From JANWJE01 sp044326545 (GTDB lineage Bacteria; Chlamydiota; Chlamydiia; Chlamydiales; Parachlamydiaceae), in the NCBI GenBank assembly GCA_044326545.1, contig JBIRBM010000014.1:1-55371 (forward strand): a DNA stretch of 55,371 nt. Direction: 5' to 3'. Position numbers and translations under genes: made by a program. This document shows positions 1 through 9,638 of this stretch, piece by piece (position 1 is the stretch's first letter; every line of letters starts with the position of its first letter). The notes below the pieces were generated by a model. The model had not been told where the DNA came from, searched no databases, and saw nothing but the letters and a program-made list of their open reading frames with translations.

Positions 1-31
1 ATGAGGGCTATTTTGACCTATTCTAAGCATC

Positions 32-90
32 TTTTAGAAAGACTGCCTCATCAATAGCTTAGGCTATTGATTTCGACACCCTTTCTAAAA
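32..90. repeat. Imperfect inverted repeat (hairpin)
   Basis: Two nested arm pairs are visible: TTTTAGAAAG at 32-41 pairs with CTTTCTAAAA at 81-90, and TCAATAGC at 51-58 pairs with GCTATTGA at 63-70. The short open frame that ends at the TAG at 55-57 may be the tail of a gene cut by the window edge. At 129-143 there is a half-site (GCGTAAGGTGAGTGA) of the palindromic repeat family seen elsewhere in this window. No other gene is visible in 1-209. Confidence 0.4.
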
Positions 91-209
91 TCTGCATAGG
101 CTATATCAAAAATTCCTAACCAGATTTTGCGTAAGGTGAGTGAAGAAAAAAGACAGAAAAAATGAACACACCCTCTAAGAACCTTTTGCACCTCTTCGAA
201 TAGAGGCGA

Positions 210-728
210 TCAGTTCGATTTTTGGCGAGATGCAAAAAGTTGAGTGATGTAAAACTTCCCATCCGAGCTAATCGCTATGCCAATTCCTGTTTCTTCAAAA
301 TCTGTTAAAATATTTCTTCTGTGTCCTTCGCTTTCCATCCATCCTTTAACACAAACATTGATAGGATCTTCGTAGTTGTAGCAGTAGGCCACGTTTTCTC
401 CAAAGTGACGGATTTCACAGAGCTGATTCATATGATCCATTCTCTGATCGAAACCATGATGTCCAAATGGACAACTGCCATCATTGATATTTTCACTATG
501 ACCTCTTGCGCAATCAGACAATTCGTTCCACCATTTCAGTGGTTTAAGGCGATGCTCAAGACGGACTTTATTGATCTGTTCGTAGCAATCGCGCTCATAA
601 AAGGAAAGACTCTCTTTTAGAACGACTTTGGTTGTTAAACAGCGCTTTGCTTTTTTGACATTAGCATCAGCGCGGCTTTCTAAAAATAGTCCGAATATGA
701 CAAATAAAATAAAGAGAATATTTTTCAT
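210..728 (-). CDS. Secreted CAP (SCP/PR-1-like) domain protein
   Basis: The 172-residue protein starts with a Lys plus hydrophobic signal peptide ending near SRADA, so it should be exported by Sec. The mature part is one CAP domain. It shows the HHGFDQR segment carrying the first conserved His, the HFGENVAYC segment carrying the conserved Glu, and the GHRRNIL motif near the C-terminus. Several Cys residues suggest disulfides outside the cytoplasm. Bacterial CAP proteins of this size are often single-domain with unclear function; eukaryotic relatives bind sterols or lipids. The start is the ATG at 728, with GGAG five bases upstream; the GTG just before it sits too close to that site. It is divergent from the glycosyltransferase at 881. 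Family is confident, role unknown. Confidence 0.85.
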   Translation of the reverse strand: MKNILFILFVIFGLFLESRADANVKKAKRCLTTKVVLKESLSFYERDCYEQINKVRLEHRLKPLKWWNELSDCARGHSENINDGSCPFGHHGFDQRMDHMNQLCEIRHFGENVAYCYNYEDPINVCVKGWMESEGHRRNILTDFEETGIGIAISSDGKFYITQLFASRQKSN

Positions 729-880
729 CACGTCTCCTTGACAAATGATTAGGGCAGAGGAATTCTACTCTTGATCATGATTTGGATCAATTGAAATTGG
801 TTGATCAATCATTGATTGAAAATCAACGAAACCTTTATCATTCTATTGATAAATTTTTTGATCTTTAGGGAGAATACGTT

Positions 881-2473
881 GTGGCAACATCTGTCGATTG
901 TGCGAGGCATTCCACATTCTGCTTTGTCTTGAATCCTCACTCCACCTCTAAAAAAGAGGAAGAAATTTTCTTGGATTTTATTCAGAAAGTTGTCCGAGAA
1001 GGCTATGAGGTGACAATTTTTTCCCTTTATGGTGAAATTCATGGCGATTTAAAAAGAGTGGCGCAAACCTATACAAAAAATCTCCGTTTAGCCTCTTTCA
1101 GTTACTGTGGACCTCCTGTCAGCTCTCTTGAGCCCGCTTTACAATCCTACTACGTCATGCAATGGCTCCTTGAGAATCCATTAGATTTTGATGTCGTTTA
1201 TTTTCCCTTAACTGGGGGCATAGGGTATTATTCATTCCTTGCAAAGCATCAGGGATGGGCTTTTCAACACTCTATTTTTTGTGTGGATTGCCACGCGTCT
1301 TTTTTATGGGATAAGCATCAGAATAAACAATCGATTGATCATATCAACGATTTAGCGATTGATTTTCTTGAGAAGCAGAGTGTCCGTTTAGCTGATTGGA
1401 TGATTCAGCATGATGACACATTACTTGATTGGATGAAAAGCGAGGGGTGGCCGATCGCGGAGAAAGGGTGTTGTTTTTCTTATCAAGGAGATCGATTCGA
1501 TCCGCCATCCTTTTTCAAAAAACTAAAAAACGAGGCACAATCTGATCTTATTTTAATGAATGAAAGGCAAGAGAGCCCTCTTATCAGTGTCTGTTTAACA
1601 CATTTTAACCGCCCGGATTATTTAGCTCAGGCTTTGGACTCTCTTCGACAGCAAGATTATTCCCCTTTTGAAGTGATTTTAGTCGATGATGGGAGTACTC
1701 AATCAGATGCCATCGCCTATTTAGACCATTTAGAACAAGAATTTCAATCTAAAGGATGGAAAATCATCCGTAACAAAGAGAATCTTTTCCCAGGTGCTGC
1801 ACGGAATCTAGCGGTTAGTCAGAGTCGAGGGAGTTATATCTTATTCATGGATGATGATAATTATGCCAACCCAGATCAAATCAGCACCTTTGTCAAGGTC
1901 TCGCAGAGGGTGAATGCTGATATTTTGACATGTGCGATGGATATCTTTATCGGAACTGATGCCCCTTTTCTTCAAGATTGCGCTATTCGCCGCTTTCTTC
2001 CCATCGGAGGGGCTCCAACCCTTGGTCTTTACCTGAATATGTTTGGAGATATGAATGCCTTGATCAAAAAAACGGTCTACCACTCTCTTCATGGATTAAC
2101 AGAGGAGCGGGGAGTGGGAGCGGAGGATTGGGAATTCTTTAGTCGTGCAGTTTTACAAGGGTATCACCTAGAGGTGATTCCTTTAGCTTTATTCTGGTAT
2201 AGGGATACTCCTATCAGCGTCACTAAAACAACCCATCGATATGATAATGCTTTGCGAGGCATACGCCCCTATTTAGATGCCGTTCCTTTGTCTCTTCGAT
2301 ACACCTTGATTCTGAGTCAGGCTCAGCACGAGAGAGTCCAAGCATTGCTGAGCGAATACCACGATTTGCGAAAAATGCTCAAACATTGCGGACGGCTATT
2401 GTTATCAAAAGCAAATAAGGCAATCCGCTCTCCGATATCGATCATCAGAAAATATTTTCTTCCGAAAAAATAA
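881..2473 (+). CDS. Two-domain glycosyltransferase (N-terminal GT4-like part, C-terminal GT2)
   Basis: The 530-residue cytoplasmic protein appears to join two parts. Residues 1 to about 225 resemble the N-terminal Rossmann half of a GT-B/GT4 enzyme, with an FVLNPHSTS opening and a PLTGGIGYY loop. Residues from about 235 form a GT2 (GT-A) domain: ISVCLTHFNRPDYL, then VILVDDGST, then a metal-binding D-D-D at 324-326 in LFMDDDN, and a GAEDWEFFSR acceptor-site segment. A short basic tail closes it. It starts at a GTG with AGGGAGA 7-13 bases upstream. It probably transfers sugars to an envelope polysaccharide, but donor and acceptor cannot be read from sequence. It stands alone; the next gene has its own promoter. 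Confidence 0.85.
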   Translation: MATSVDCARHSTFCFVLNPHSTSKKEEEIFLDFIQKVVREGYEVTIFSLYGEIHGDLKRVAQTYTKNLRLASFSYCGPPVSSLEPALQSYYVMQWLLENPLDFDVVYFPLTGGIGYYSFLAKHQGWAFQHSIFCVDCHASFLWDKHQNKQSIDHINDLAIDFLEKQSVRLADWMIQHDDTLLDWMKSEGWPIAEKGCCFSYQGDRFDPPSFFKKLKNEAQSDLILMNERQESPLISVCLTHFNRPDYLAQALDSLRQQDYSPFEVILVDDGSTQSDAIAYLDHLEQEFQSKGWKIIRNKENLFPGAARNLAVSQSRGSYILFMDDDNYANPDQISTFVKVSQRVNADILTCAMDIFIGTDAPFLQDCAIRRFLPIGGAPTLGLYLNMFGDMNALIKKTVYHSLHGLTEERGVGAEDWEFFSRAVLQGYHLEVIPLALFWYRDTPISVTKTTHRYDNALRGIRPYLDAVPLSLRYTLILSQAQHERVQALLSEYHDLRKMLKHCGRLLLSKANKAIRSPISIIRKYFLPKK

Positions 2474-2588
2474 TGAATTTAAAAATCTAATCATTTTTTT
2501 TGTTCTTTTTTTATTTATTCTAATTATTCAATTAATTACTTTTCTGTTATTTAAATTATTTTAAAATGTAATTAAATAAAATACTTTG

Positions 2589-2597
2589 TGCTATAAT
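2589..2597 (+). promoter_or_regulatory. Extended -10 promoter of the zeta-like kinase gene
   Basis: TGC-TATAAT is a perfect extended -10 (TGN plus TATAAT) within a very AT-rich stretch, with no clear -35. Transcription should begin near 2604. This makes the TTG at 2602 an unlikely start codon and supports the ATG at 2635. Confidence 0.55.
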
Positions 2598-2634
2598 AAA
2601 ATTGTGTATTTTTTTATTAGCATGGAGTTGTTTT

Positions 2635-4302
2635 ATGATAAACAACAATTTTGGTAATTCTTTGTTTTCAATTCCTGATTGGGCAGTCAGAAATTTAAAG
2701 GAATTCAATCAATTAAAATTAGAAGACAGTTTTGTTGATCATTTAGCGGCATGGGTGAGCGCAGAAATATCAGACACTGACAGCATAGAACAGATTGCCG
2801 ATACATGTTTAAAATCAGCCCAATTTAGCTCCGTTTTCTCAATCGAACTTCTCACTAAGATCAAAGAAATCAAAGGAGAGGCAAGCAAGATTGACTTTTC
2901 TAAAATTGAGCGATTGATTCGTCATCAGGGCATTCTTACCCCCTCAGAAATCTTTGGGGTCCAAAATCCATTGCCTCGTAGCTTGATCGCCTCGAATAGG
3001 GCAATTCATGATCCTTCGATTTCCATCATCCCAGCCGATAAAAAAGAGCTCCTCAGCCCAGTTTTAGATAAGATGGTGTCATTCCTTAAATTTGGGATAG
3101 ACATTGAGATGACAGGCATTGAAGCCAATACACTCCATTTTCTTCAGGGAAAAAAAGAGTTAGATGCACTTCCGATTAGTGAACAAAACTCTCTTGATTA
3201 TTTGACTGCAGTGAAATTATGGGAGCATGCGATGGCTTTAGTCAATTTAAAAAAACATGGGGACGATTCTTTTGAAGTGTCGAGCTATTCTTTAAGAACC
3301 CGCATCTGTGAGAAAGGAGGCTTGCCTACTCATCAAGTGTATACAAAAACACTCGATCCGGCAGAGTTTGAAAACTGGGAATTTTTAGAAAAACAGAGCA
3401 ACTGGATACCTGAAAGGGCAAGACTTCACGCAAAAATTGTAGAGGTGAACTTCATTAAGGCATTAGACCTTTCTAGAAGGTTGAACACAGAGACACCTTC
3501 AGTTTGCGCAATTAGGGGCAATACCGGAGCCGGTAAAACATATACGTTAACGCATGATGATGATTTTTCAGCAGCTCTGGATGAAAAAGGGGAAGTATCT
3601 GGAGCGATCAATCCCGATATCTTCAAAGGATTTTTAAAAAACGAAACTCCAACTATTTCGCACGTCCAAATTCATAAAGAGGGATCGGCCTTAAGTTATC
3701 AATATGGCCAAGCGATTATGCAAGAAGCTCTTCGGGCAACAATGATTATCGATATGCGGTTAGTCAAGTATGAGCATGTCAGGAATGAGGTGATCAAGCA
3801 GGCTGAGTTTAAGCATGGCCATGCAATGTTAATGGATATTGACACGCCTCTTGTTACATCAATGAATCGTGTGTTGGTCAGAACTTTGGAGGGAGAAGAT
3901 CCGATAGTTCCCCTTGAGGTGATCAAGCAAGGGTATGAAGATCTTCGTTCAGAGAGATCTCGCGTCCTTAAGGAAGTTCAAGAAAATGAGACGATTGCAC
4001 TTTATAAATTTTACATTACAGATGAGAGCGGGAAGCAGAGGTTAGCAGCAAAAAAAGAAAATGGCACTTTTCAAGTCGTCTCTGGCATGGAACATGCTCT
4101 GGATGTTGCAACAAAAAAACCAACTGAGGATGAAGTTGATGCATTGATCAATCAAGTGATTGATAAAAACTATATCAAAGCAGCAATCGAACGTGACCAT
4201 ATTTGCGAATCAAAGATAGGGATGATGCAACAATGGGAGGGGCTGACAGTTAAAGAGGCGCTTGCAAGACATGCAAGAGCGGAAAATCTTTCACCAGCCT
4301 AA
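2635..4302 (+). CDS. Zeta-toxin-like P-loop kinase, 555 aa
   Basis: A long N-terminal region of unknown function (about 280 residues) is followed by a P-loop kinase domain. Walker A is GNTGAGKT at 295-302. It is followed by NPDIFK with Asp328, then HKEGSAL with Glu349, then the segment LVTSMNRVLVRTLEGEDPIVP, which holds Arg residues where zeta/PezT enzymes keep phosphate-binding arginines. This order matches the zeta toxin fold, whose classic members phosphorylate UDP-N-acetylglucosamine. No small epsilon/PezA-type antitoxin gene is adjacent, so it may be a stand-alone kinase or a host-directed effector instead of one half of a TA pair. The start is the ATG at 2635, with GGAG seven bases upstream. 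Fold assignment is good; substrate is unknown. Confidence 0.75.
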   Translation: MINNNFGNSLFSIPDWAVRNLKEFNQLKLEDSFVDHLAAWVSAEISDTDSIEQIADTCLKSAQFSSVFSIELLTKIKEIKGEASKIDFSKIERLIRHQGILTPSEIFGVQNPLPRSLIASNRAIHDPSISIIPADKKELLSPVLDKMVSFLKFGIDIEMTGIEANTLHFLQGKKELDALPISEQNSLDYLTAVKLWEHAMALVNLKKHGDDSFEVSSYSLRTRICEKGGLPTHQVYTKTLDPAEFENWEFLEKQSNWIPERARLHAKIVEVNFIKALDLSRRLNTETPSVCAIRGNTGAGKTYTLTHDDDFSAALDEKGEVSGAINPDIFKGFLKNETPTISHVQIHKEGSALSYQYGQAIMQEALRATMIIDMRLVKYEHVRNEVIKQAEFKHGHAMLMDIDTPLVTSMNRVLVRTLEGEDPIVPLEVIKQGYEDLRSERSRVLKEVQENETIALYKFYITDESGKQRLAAKKENGTFQVVSGMEHALDVATKKPTEDEVDALINQVIDKNYIKAAIERDHICESKIGMMQQWEGLTVKEALARHARAENLSPA

Positions 4303-4401
4303 CAATCATCGATTTTTTGAAGAAAAGGAGATGACTCAACCCACATGACGCTCTTGCTGCCGAATGGGGGGCGATGACGCAAAAAATCAATAATACCTCG
4401 G

Positions 4402-4407
4402 TATAAT
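4402..4407 (+). promoter_or_regulatory. Putative -10 element upstream of the 788-aa gene
   Basis: A TATAAT hexamer lies 38 bases before the start codon at 4446, with no convincing -35. The leader between them ends in an A/G-rich ribosome site (AAGGGGG). Confidence 0.4.
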
Positions 4408-4445
4408 GTGATAGAGAATCGCTATTATTAAGAAAGGGGGATACT

Positions 4446-6812
4446 ATGGAATCTAATATTCAACATTTTTTTTCATCTTTTCCCCCGCGTGAGCTGGAAA
4501 CTACCGATCCATTTTCCATTCTTAAGAATTCTTCTGGCGATCCTATCCATGATAATAAAACAGTGACAAGTCGCCGAGTGGCTAAAGAAGGATTGATGTT
4601 AACATCAGGCACTTCAAGTCAGGATGATATTCCAATTCAAATTCTAACTCCAAAAGAACAATCAAGATTAAATGAAAGAGGTAACAAACATCTTGATAGA
4701 CCTCTAAAATTAACACATCAAAAGGAAACTAAGACGACAACTTTAGTGAATCTCAATAGTGCGGTGAAGCGTTTAAAAGGGGGTGATTTAACACCTAAAG
4801 AGGTCATTGATTCTTTAGATGATGCGACGTTATTAAATAAAATGAGGGAAAAGTTGCTCCAAGAAGATGAAAAATTAAGATTCTCTCAGGAAGAAGAACT
4901 TAATCGCAAGCAAGTCGTCACTTCCCGGCCGCTCATCGTTCCGACCGCGCATTGTATCGAGATTGCCCATGAGATCTCTCAAAAAGCAGACGATCTCGAA
5001 AAATTGGAGTCGAAATGGAAGAAGGCTTATCCAGGAGAAGATTTAGAAGAACAGCTTAAGATCGTGCCAAACCAGGGGATAACCGAATTAACAAAAATAG
5101 AGCAAGGGCGATGTGAATTAGAAAATTTGAAATCAATTCATCGAGAAAAAGAGAAAGAGAGAGAATTTTTAGAAGAAATCCGCGCGCATCCTCAGCAAAT
5201 GAATCATGATCCATTCATCGCCATGCGAGTTCATCAAATTCTTCACAATCTTGCTCGACATGCCATATTGGCCGGCCGCATAGAAGAGGCGTTTGAAATT
5301 GAAGCAAATATTGCAGAGGTGATGGCCTTTTCATCAGATCACCCTCTCTACGAAATGGATGAGGCTATCCTCATAGGATCTGCCAAACAATTTGATGCTA
5401 GATCGGGAGCTTATTTTAGTGGATTTGGCAGTTCAATCCTAAAAAGTGGGCATCTGCACGCTTCGCATAGGGTAATCGATGGCGAAAAATACAATTCCTT
5501 TGACTTTAAAATCAATCACTATGCAAGGGATGACTTAACCCGTTATGTGGAATCAATCAAGGGAAACCAAGACATATTTCAAGCTTCATTACCCGAAGAT
5601 TTACGAAAAGATTTTAAAATGACCAAGAATTGTCAACAGAAATTTCATCGGTTTGACGAAGAGACTCAACAATTTACCCTCAATCAAAGCTATTGCCCTG
5701 CTCTTTCTAGAGGCACAGAGCTTTCATTTGGAGCCAATGGAAAAGTGGTGATTGGGAATACTCCAGAGGTTGGCTGCATGTATAATAAAATCATGGTTCA
5801 AATTCCCGCTGATTGTCCTCCGGGAGAAGGGCTTCATCGCCTTCATCAGATTTTGGCAGTTTCAGGACTTGGGCTAGTCCTTGCGAAGCAGCCGTTGGAC
5901 AATGATGAAAGGATGAAAACCAAACAACTTCTTCGAGCTTTTTATCCTCCTCTTGGGACCGAATTAGAGAAAACCGAAACGTTTTATAGTGATTCGATTG
6001 ATGTATTGAAGAAGAAAATTGTGGAAAAACAGCCGGAAATGACTGAGATATTCCGTAAATATTTGGAGACCTCTCCTGAATTGATGCAAAAAATTGAGAT
6101 TGCTCCTGGAAAAGAAGTGTGGGGAGTGACAGATTTAGGAGAGCAAATGAGAGCAAAAGGCGCTTGGGGATTGATGACAGGGATTGGAGCGAGTGGTGTA
6201 TGGGAAAATACCAAAGTTTCGATTGAACGGATGTTAACGGAGGGAGCGTTGTCTTCCGAGCAACGATTTCAAAAAGGGGTATTTAAGGAAGGAGGATCTT
6301 CAGATTCTGATTTGTCATCAGGCGGCGGGGATCAGGTCTTTACTCGATTGCTTAGCGAAGCCCTTAAAGAGGCTCCGATGATTGATTTTCCGGTGATTGG
6401 TCAAGCACAAATTCTGTGGGATTTGGATTCTGTTGTCGCAAGAGTTCCTTATGGGTTTTCATCAGATGAATACGGAGTGAAAAATCCGAGTGATTCCGAT
6501 TATCCGGTGTATAAAAATCGCTCCAATTTAATTTCTTTAAGTGAGTTAAATCAAAGTGTAGAGAATGAAGTGATGGTGAAAAATGCGATTGATCCAAGCC
6601 ATATCGTAGGAATTGTTGTCGAAAAGCAAGAGTACAAGGAAGATCTTGCGATAGATTTATTAAAAAAAGGGCTTGCTTTACAGGATGAAAGCGGTGCCGT
6701 TTATATTAAAGTTAAGGGTAAGGAGATTTTATTGGATGAATTCATTCACGTTGGCAATCCGGATCAGCCATTTCAGCGCTCATGGTGGCAGAAGGAAGGT
6801 ATGACCTCTTGA
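4446..6812 (+). CDS. Large protein of unknown function, copy 1 of a tandem pair; ART-like C-terminus suspected
   Basis: The 788-residue protein has no signal peptide or membrane segment. I do not recognise the family. An N-terminal domain (about 30-150) carries LVNLNSAVKRL, a charged helical region spans about 170-260, and the remainder is highly conserved with the neighbour at 6901. The last 200 residues contain three blocks in an order that recalls DarT-like ADP-ribosyltransferases: SIERMLTEGALSS (from about 592), GGGDQVFTRLL (626 on) and ENEVMVK followed by IDPSHIVGIVV (706 on), with Glu708 as a possible catalytic residue. That reading is inference only. It starts at ATG 4446 with a strong AAGGGGG site. 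It follows the zeta-like kinase on the same strand with its own -10, so a shared role as toxin or effector is possible. Confidence 0.8.
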   Translation: MESNIQHFFSSFPPRELETTDPFSILKNSSGDPIHDNKTVTSRRVAKEGLMLTSGTSSQDDIPIQILTPKEQSRLNERGNKHLDRPLKLTHQKETKTTTLVNLNSAVKRLKGGDLTPKEVIDSLDDATLLNKMREKLLQEDEKLRFSQEEELNRKQVVTSRPLIVPTAHCIEIAHEISQKADDLEKLESKWKKAYPGEDLEEQLKIVPNQGITELTKIEQGRCELENLKSIHREKEKEREFLEEIRAHPQQMNHDPFIAMRVHQILHNLARHAILAGRIEEAFEIEANIAEVMAFSSDHPLYEMDEAILIGSAKQFDARSGAYFSGFGSSILKSGHLHASHRVIDGEKYNSFDFKINHYARDDLTRYVESIKGNQDIFQASLPEDLRKDFKMTKNCQQKFHRFDEETQQFTLNQSYCPALSRGTELSFGANGKVVIGNTPEVGCMYNKIMVQIPADCPPGEGLHRLHQILAVSGLGLVLAKQPLDNDERMKTKQLLRAFYPPLGTELEKTETFYSDSIDVLKKKIVEKQPEMTEIFRKYLETSPELMQKIEIAPGKEVWGVTDLGEQMRAKGAWGLMTGIGASGVWENTKVSIERMLTEGALSSEQRFQKGVFKEGGSSDSDLSSGGGDQVFTRLLSEALKEAPMIDFPVIGQAQILWDLDSVVARVPYGFSSDEYGVKNPSDSDYPVYKNRSNLISLSELNQSVENEVMVKNAIDPSHIVGIVVEKQEYKEDLAIDLLKKGLALQDESGAVYIKVKGKEILLDEFIHVGNPDQPFQRSWWQKEGMTS

Positions 6813-6900
6813 ATGGATAGGGAAGCGATCAAGGGGCGGTGGGTGAAGTTGAAAATTGATGAATAGATCATTGATGAAAACAATAAGAGGAGACCGCATC

Positions 6901-9492
6901 ATGTGTACCAATATTTCAAATTTTCAGCCCAAAGAGCCGAAAATAACTCTTGATTTTAAGTGTGTTAAGAATTCTCGAGCTCTGCCCATTTATGATCATA
7001 AAAAAGTGATTAGCTGGGGAAAAGCTAAAGAACGATTGATTTTAACATTACTCACTTCAAGTCGTTATCATATTGCAATTCAAACGCTAAGTGAAAAAGA
7101 GCAAGCAAGATTAAACAAAACAGGAAATGTAGGATTTTTTAAAAAATATTTTTGGAAGCCTTTAACATTAATCAATCAAGACGGAACTCAAACGACAATT
7201 TTAGTGAATATCAATAGTGCGGTAAGGCGTTTAACATCGATAGGTTTAAGCTCTAAAGAGGTGATTGCTTCTTTAGATGATGGAACCCTGTTGGATAAAA
7301 TCATGCAAAAGTTGCCCGAACAAGAGCCAGCATTAAGCTCTTCGTTAGTCCAACATGGAGTCAACAACAAAATTAAAGTGGGAGAGCCCGTCGAATCCGC
7401 GAAGCCTATAGATGATGAATTATTAACGAGCGAAGCTAAAGATAGAGCGTTATTTCATCAAGCATTAAAAAAATTAAGGCTCACATCTTATGTTCAAGTC
7501 GCTCAATTTAAGGAGATTCAAAAAATAAAAAAAGACAAAGGCTATCCCTCTTTTGAAATGGCTCTTCTCATGCGAGATCTTCGCGATTTTGATGGTAGAG
7601 AGGCAGGAACTGCCCACTCGCTGATCGTTCCGACGACTGGTTTGATAAAGCTTTCCAATCAGATTTGCGAACAAGCAGACGATCTCGAAGAAATTGAGTC
7701 GGCATGGAGTCGTTGTCACCCAGGAAGAAATTTAGAAGAAGAGCTAAAGAAGCCTGTCAATCAGAGTATAACGCGGTTTACAACAATAAAGGAACCGCGA
7801 TTCGAATTGGCGAAGCTACACTCAATTCATCGCGAAAAAAACAAAGAGATACAATTTTTGCAAGAAGTGCGTGCCCATCCTGAGCAAATGGAAAATGATC
7901 CATTCATCGCCATGCGAGTTCATCACATTCTTCACAAGTTTGCTCGAGATGCGATATTGGACGGACGTATCGAAGAGGCGTTTGAAATTAACGCAAATAT
8001 TGCACAGACTCTCCCTTTTTCATCAAATCACCCTCTCTACGAAATGGATGAGGCCATCCTCACAGGCTCTTCCAAACAATTTGATTCCAAATCGGGAGCC
8101 TATTTTAGTGGATTTGACATTGCGATCCTTAAAAATGGGCATCTTCACGCGTCCCATAGGGTAATCGATGGAAAAAAATACAATTGTTTTGATTTTAAAA
8201 TCACCCATTATGCGAGGGACGACTTAACCGGTTATCTGAAATCAATCAAGGCTAACGAAGAGATGTTTAAGGCATCATTACCCGAAGATTTACGGAAAGA
8301 TTTTAAAATGACGAACAATTGTGAACAGAAATTTCATCGGTTTGACGAAAAGACTCAACAATTTACCCTCACTGAAAGCTATTGTCCTGCTTTTTCTAGA
8401 GGGACAGAGCTTTCATTTGGAGCCAACGGAAAAGTAATCATTGGGAATAGTCCAGAAGTTGGCTGCATGTATAATAAAATCATGGTTCAAATCCCCGCTC
8501 ATTGTCCTACGGGAGAAGGGCTCCATCACCTTCATCAGATTTTGGCAGTATCAGGAATTGGGCCAATCCTTGCAAAGCAGTCAGCGGATGCAGATGAAAG
8601 AATGAAAATTAAACAACTTCTTCGAGCTTTTTATCCACGTCTTGCGACAAAATTAGAGAAACAAGAACAATTTTATACAGATCCACTTGATCTGATAAAG
8701 GGGAATATTGTGGCGAAGGAGCCCGGAATGGAAGGGGTTTTTCGTAAATATCTGGACATTTCTCCTGAATTGATGCAAAAAATTGAGATTGCGCCCGGAA
8801 AAGAAATGTGGGGAGTGACAGATTTAGGAGAACAAATGAGAGCACAAGGAGCTTGGGGATTGATGACAGGGATTGGAGCCAGTGGTGTATGGGAAAATAC
8901 CAAAGTTTCGATTGAACGGATGTTAACGGAGGGAGCGTTGTCTTCCGAGCAACGATTTCACAAAGGGGTATTTAAGAAAGGAGCTTCTTCAAATGCTGAT
9001 TTAGTGTCAGGGGGGGGAGATCAAGTTTTTACTCGATTGGTCAATCAGAACCTTCAAAATGAGCCCATTCAATCTTTCCCCCTCATTGATCAAGCACAAA
9101 TTCTGTGGGACTTGGACTCTGTTGCAGCACGCGTTCCTTATGGGTTTGGATCAGATAACTATGGAGTGAAAAATCCAACCGATTCGAGATATTGGCAGTA
9201 TCAAAATCGTGTCGATTTAATTTTTTCAAGTCATGCAAATCAGGGCGTGTCTAATGAAGTCATGATAAAAAATGCGATTGATCCAAGCCATATGATAGGG
9301 ATTGTTGTTGGGAAAAAAGAGCAGAAGGAAGATTTGGCTGCACATCTTTTACAAAAAGGGCTCGCCTCACAGGATCAAAATGGCGCCATTTATATTACAG
9401 TCAAAGAAAAAAAAATGGCAATCGATGACTTTATTTATGTCGGGGATCGAAATCAACCCTTTCAAAAATTGTGGTGGAAAACGAGAGCTTGA
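6901..9492 (+). CDS. Large protein of unknown function, copy 2 of a tandem pair
   Basis: This 863-residue paralogue of the upstream gene aligns end to end with it, and the C-terminal 450 residues are nearly identical in long stretches. It carries an extra segment of roughly 75 residues at about 160-240, including QVAQFKEIQKIKKDKGYPSF, that copy 1 lacks. The ATG at 6901 was chosen because AGAGGAGA lies eight bases upstream and because MCTNISNF then aligns with MESNIQHF of copy 1; in-frame starts from 6856 lack both supports. The candidate catalytic Glu is Glu786, but the residue two positions before it is Ser instead of Glu, so only the second acidic residue is shared. The 88-bp gap to copy 1 suggests co-transcription. 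Function unknown. Confidence 0.8.
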   Translation: MCTNISNFQPKEPKITLDFKCVKNSRALPIYDHKKVISWGKAKERLILTLLTSSRYHIAIQTLSEKEQARLNKTGNVGFFKKYFWKPLTLINQDGTQTTILVNINSAVRRLTSIGLSSKEVIASLDDGTLLDKIMQKLPEQEPALSSSLVQHGVNNKIKVGEPVESAKPIDDELLTSEAKDRALFHQALKKLRLTSYVQVAQFKEIQKIKKDKGYPSFEMALLMRDLRDFDGREAGTAHSLIVPTTGLIKLSNQICEQADDLEEIESAWSRCHPGRNLEEELKKPVNQSITRFTTIKEPRFELAKLHSIHREKNKEIQFLQEVRAHPEQMENDPFIAMRVHHILHKFARDAILDGRIEEAFEINANIAQTLPFSSNHPLYEMDEAILTGSSKQFDSKSGAYFSGFDIAILKNGHLHASHRVIDGKKYNCFDFKITHYARDDLTGYLKSIKANEEMFKASLPEDLRKDFKMTNNCEQKFHRFDEKTQQFTLTESYCPAFSRGTELSFGANGKVIIGNSPEVGCMYNKIMVQIPAHCPTGEGLHHLHQILAVSGIGPILAKQSADADERMKIKQLLRAFYPRLATKLEKQEQFYTDPLDLIKGNIVAKEPGMEGVFRKYLDISPELMQKIEIAPGKEMWGVTDLGEQMRAQGAWGLMTGIGASGVWENTKVSIERMLTEGALSSEQRFHKGVFKKGASSNADLVSGGGDQVFTRLVNQNLQNEPIQSFPLIDQAQILWDLDSVAARVPYGFGSDNYGVKNPTDSRYWQYQNRVDLIFSSHANQGVSNEVMIKNAIDPSHMIGIVVGKKEQKEDLAAHLLQKGLASQDQNGAIYITVKEKKMAIDDFIYVGDRNQPFQKLWWKTRA

Positions 9493-9638
9493 CTTGAACC
9501 GTGAATGACTCAACCTCCGTACCAGTTGCGCGATGTGGGCTTGCCTCAAAGCCTAAATAGGGCGACTGGTCGCAAAGGGAGTGAATGAAAGAAAAAAATC
9601 AGTGTTAACGTCAATCGTCTAATCGAAGAAGGTGCGTT

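Noticed and set aside
2635..4445. Epsilon/PezA-type antitoxin for the zeta-like kinase
   Set aside because: No small ORF with a ribosome site lies on either side; the 143-bp gap to the next gene is too short and lacks one.
9495..9548. tRNA-like sequence on the minus strand (AQLVRRLSHSRFKSSSR-type translation, GTTCAAGTC)
   Set aside because: There is no matching 3' acceptor strand for the GCCCACA start and no proper anticodon arm. At most it is a remnant. The MTQPPYQL reading frame on the other strand (27 codons) has no support either.
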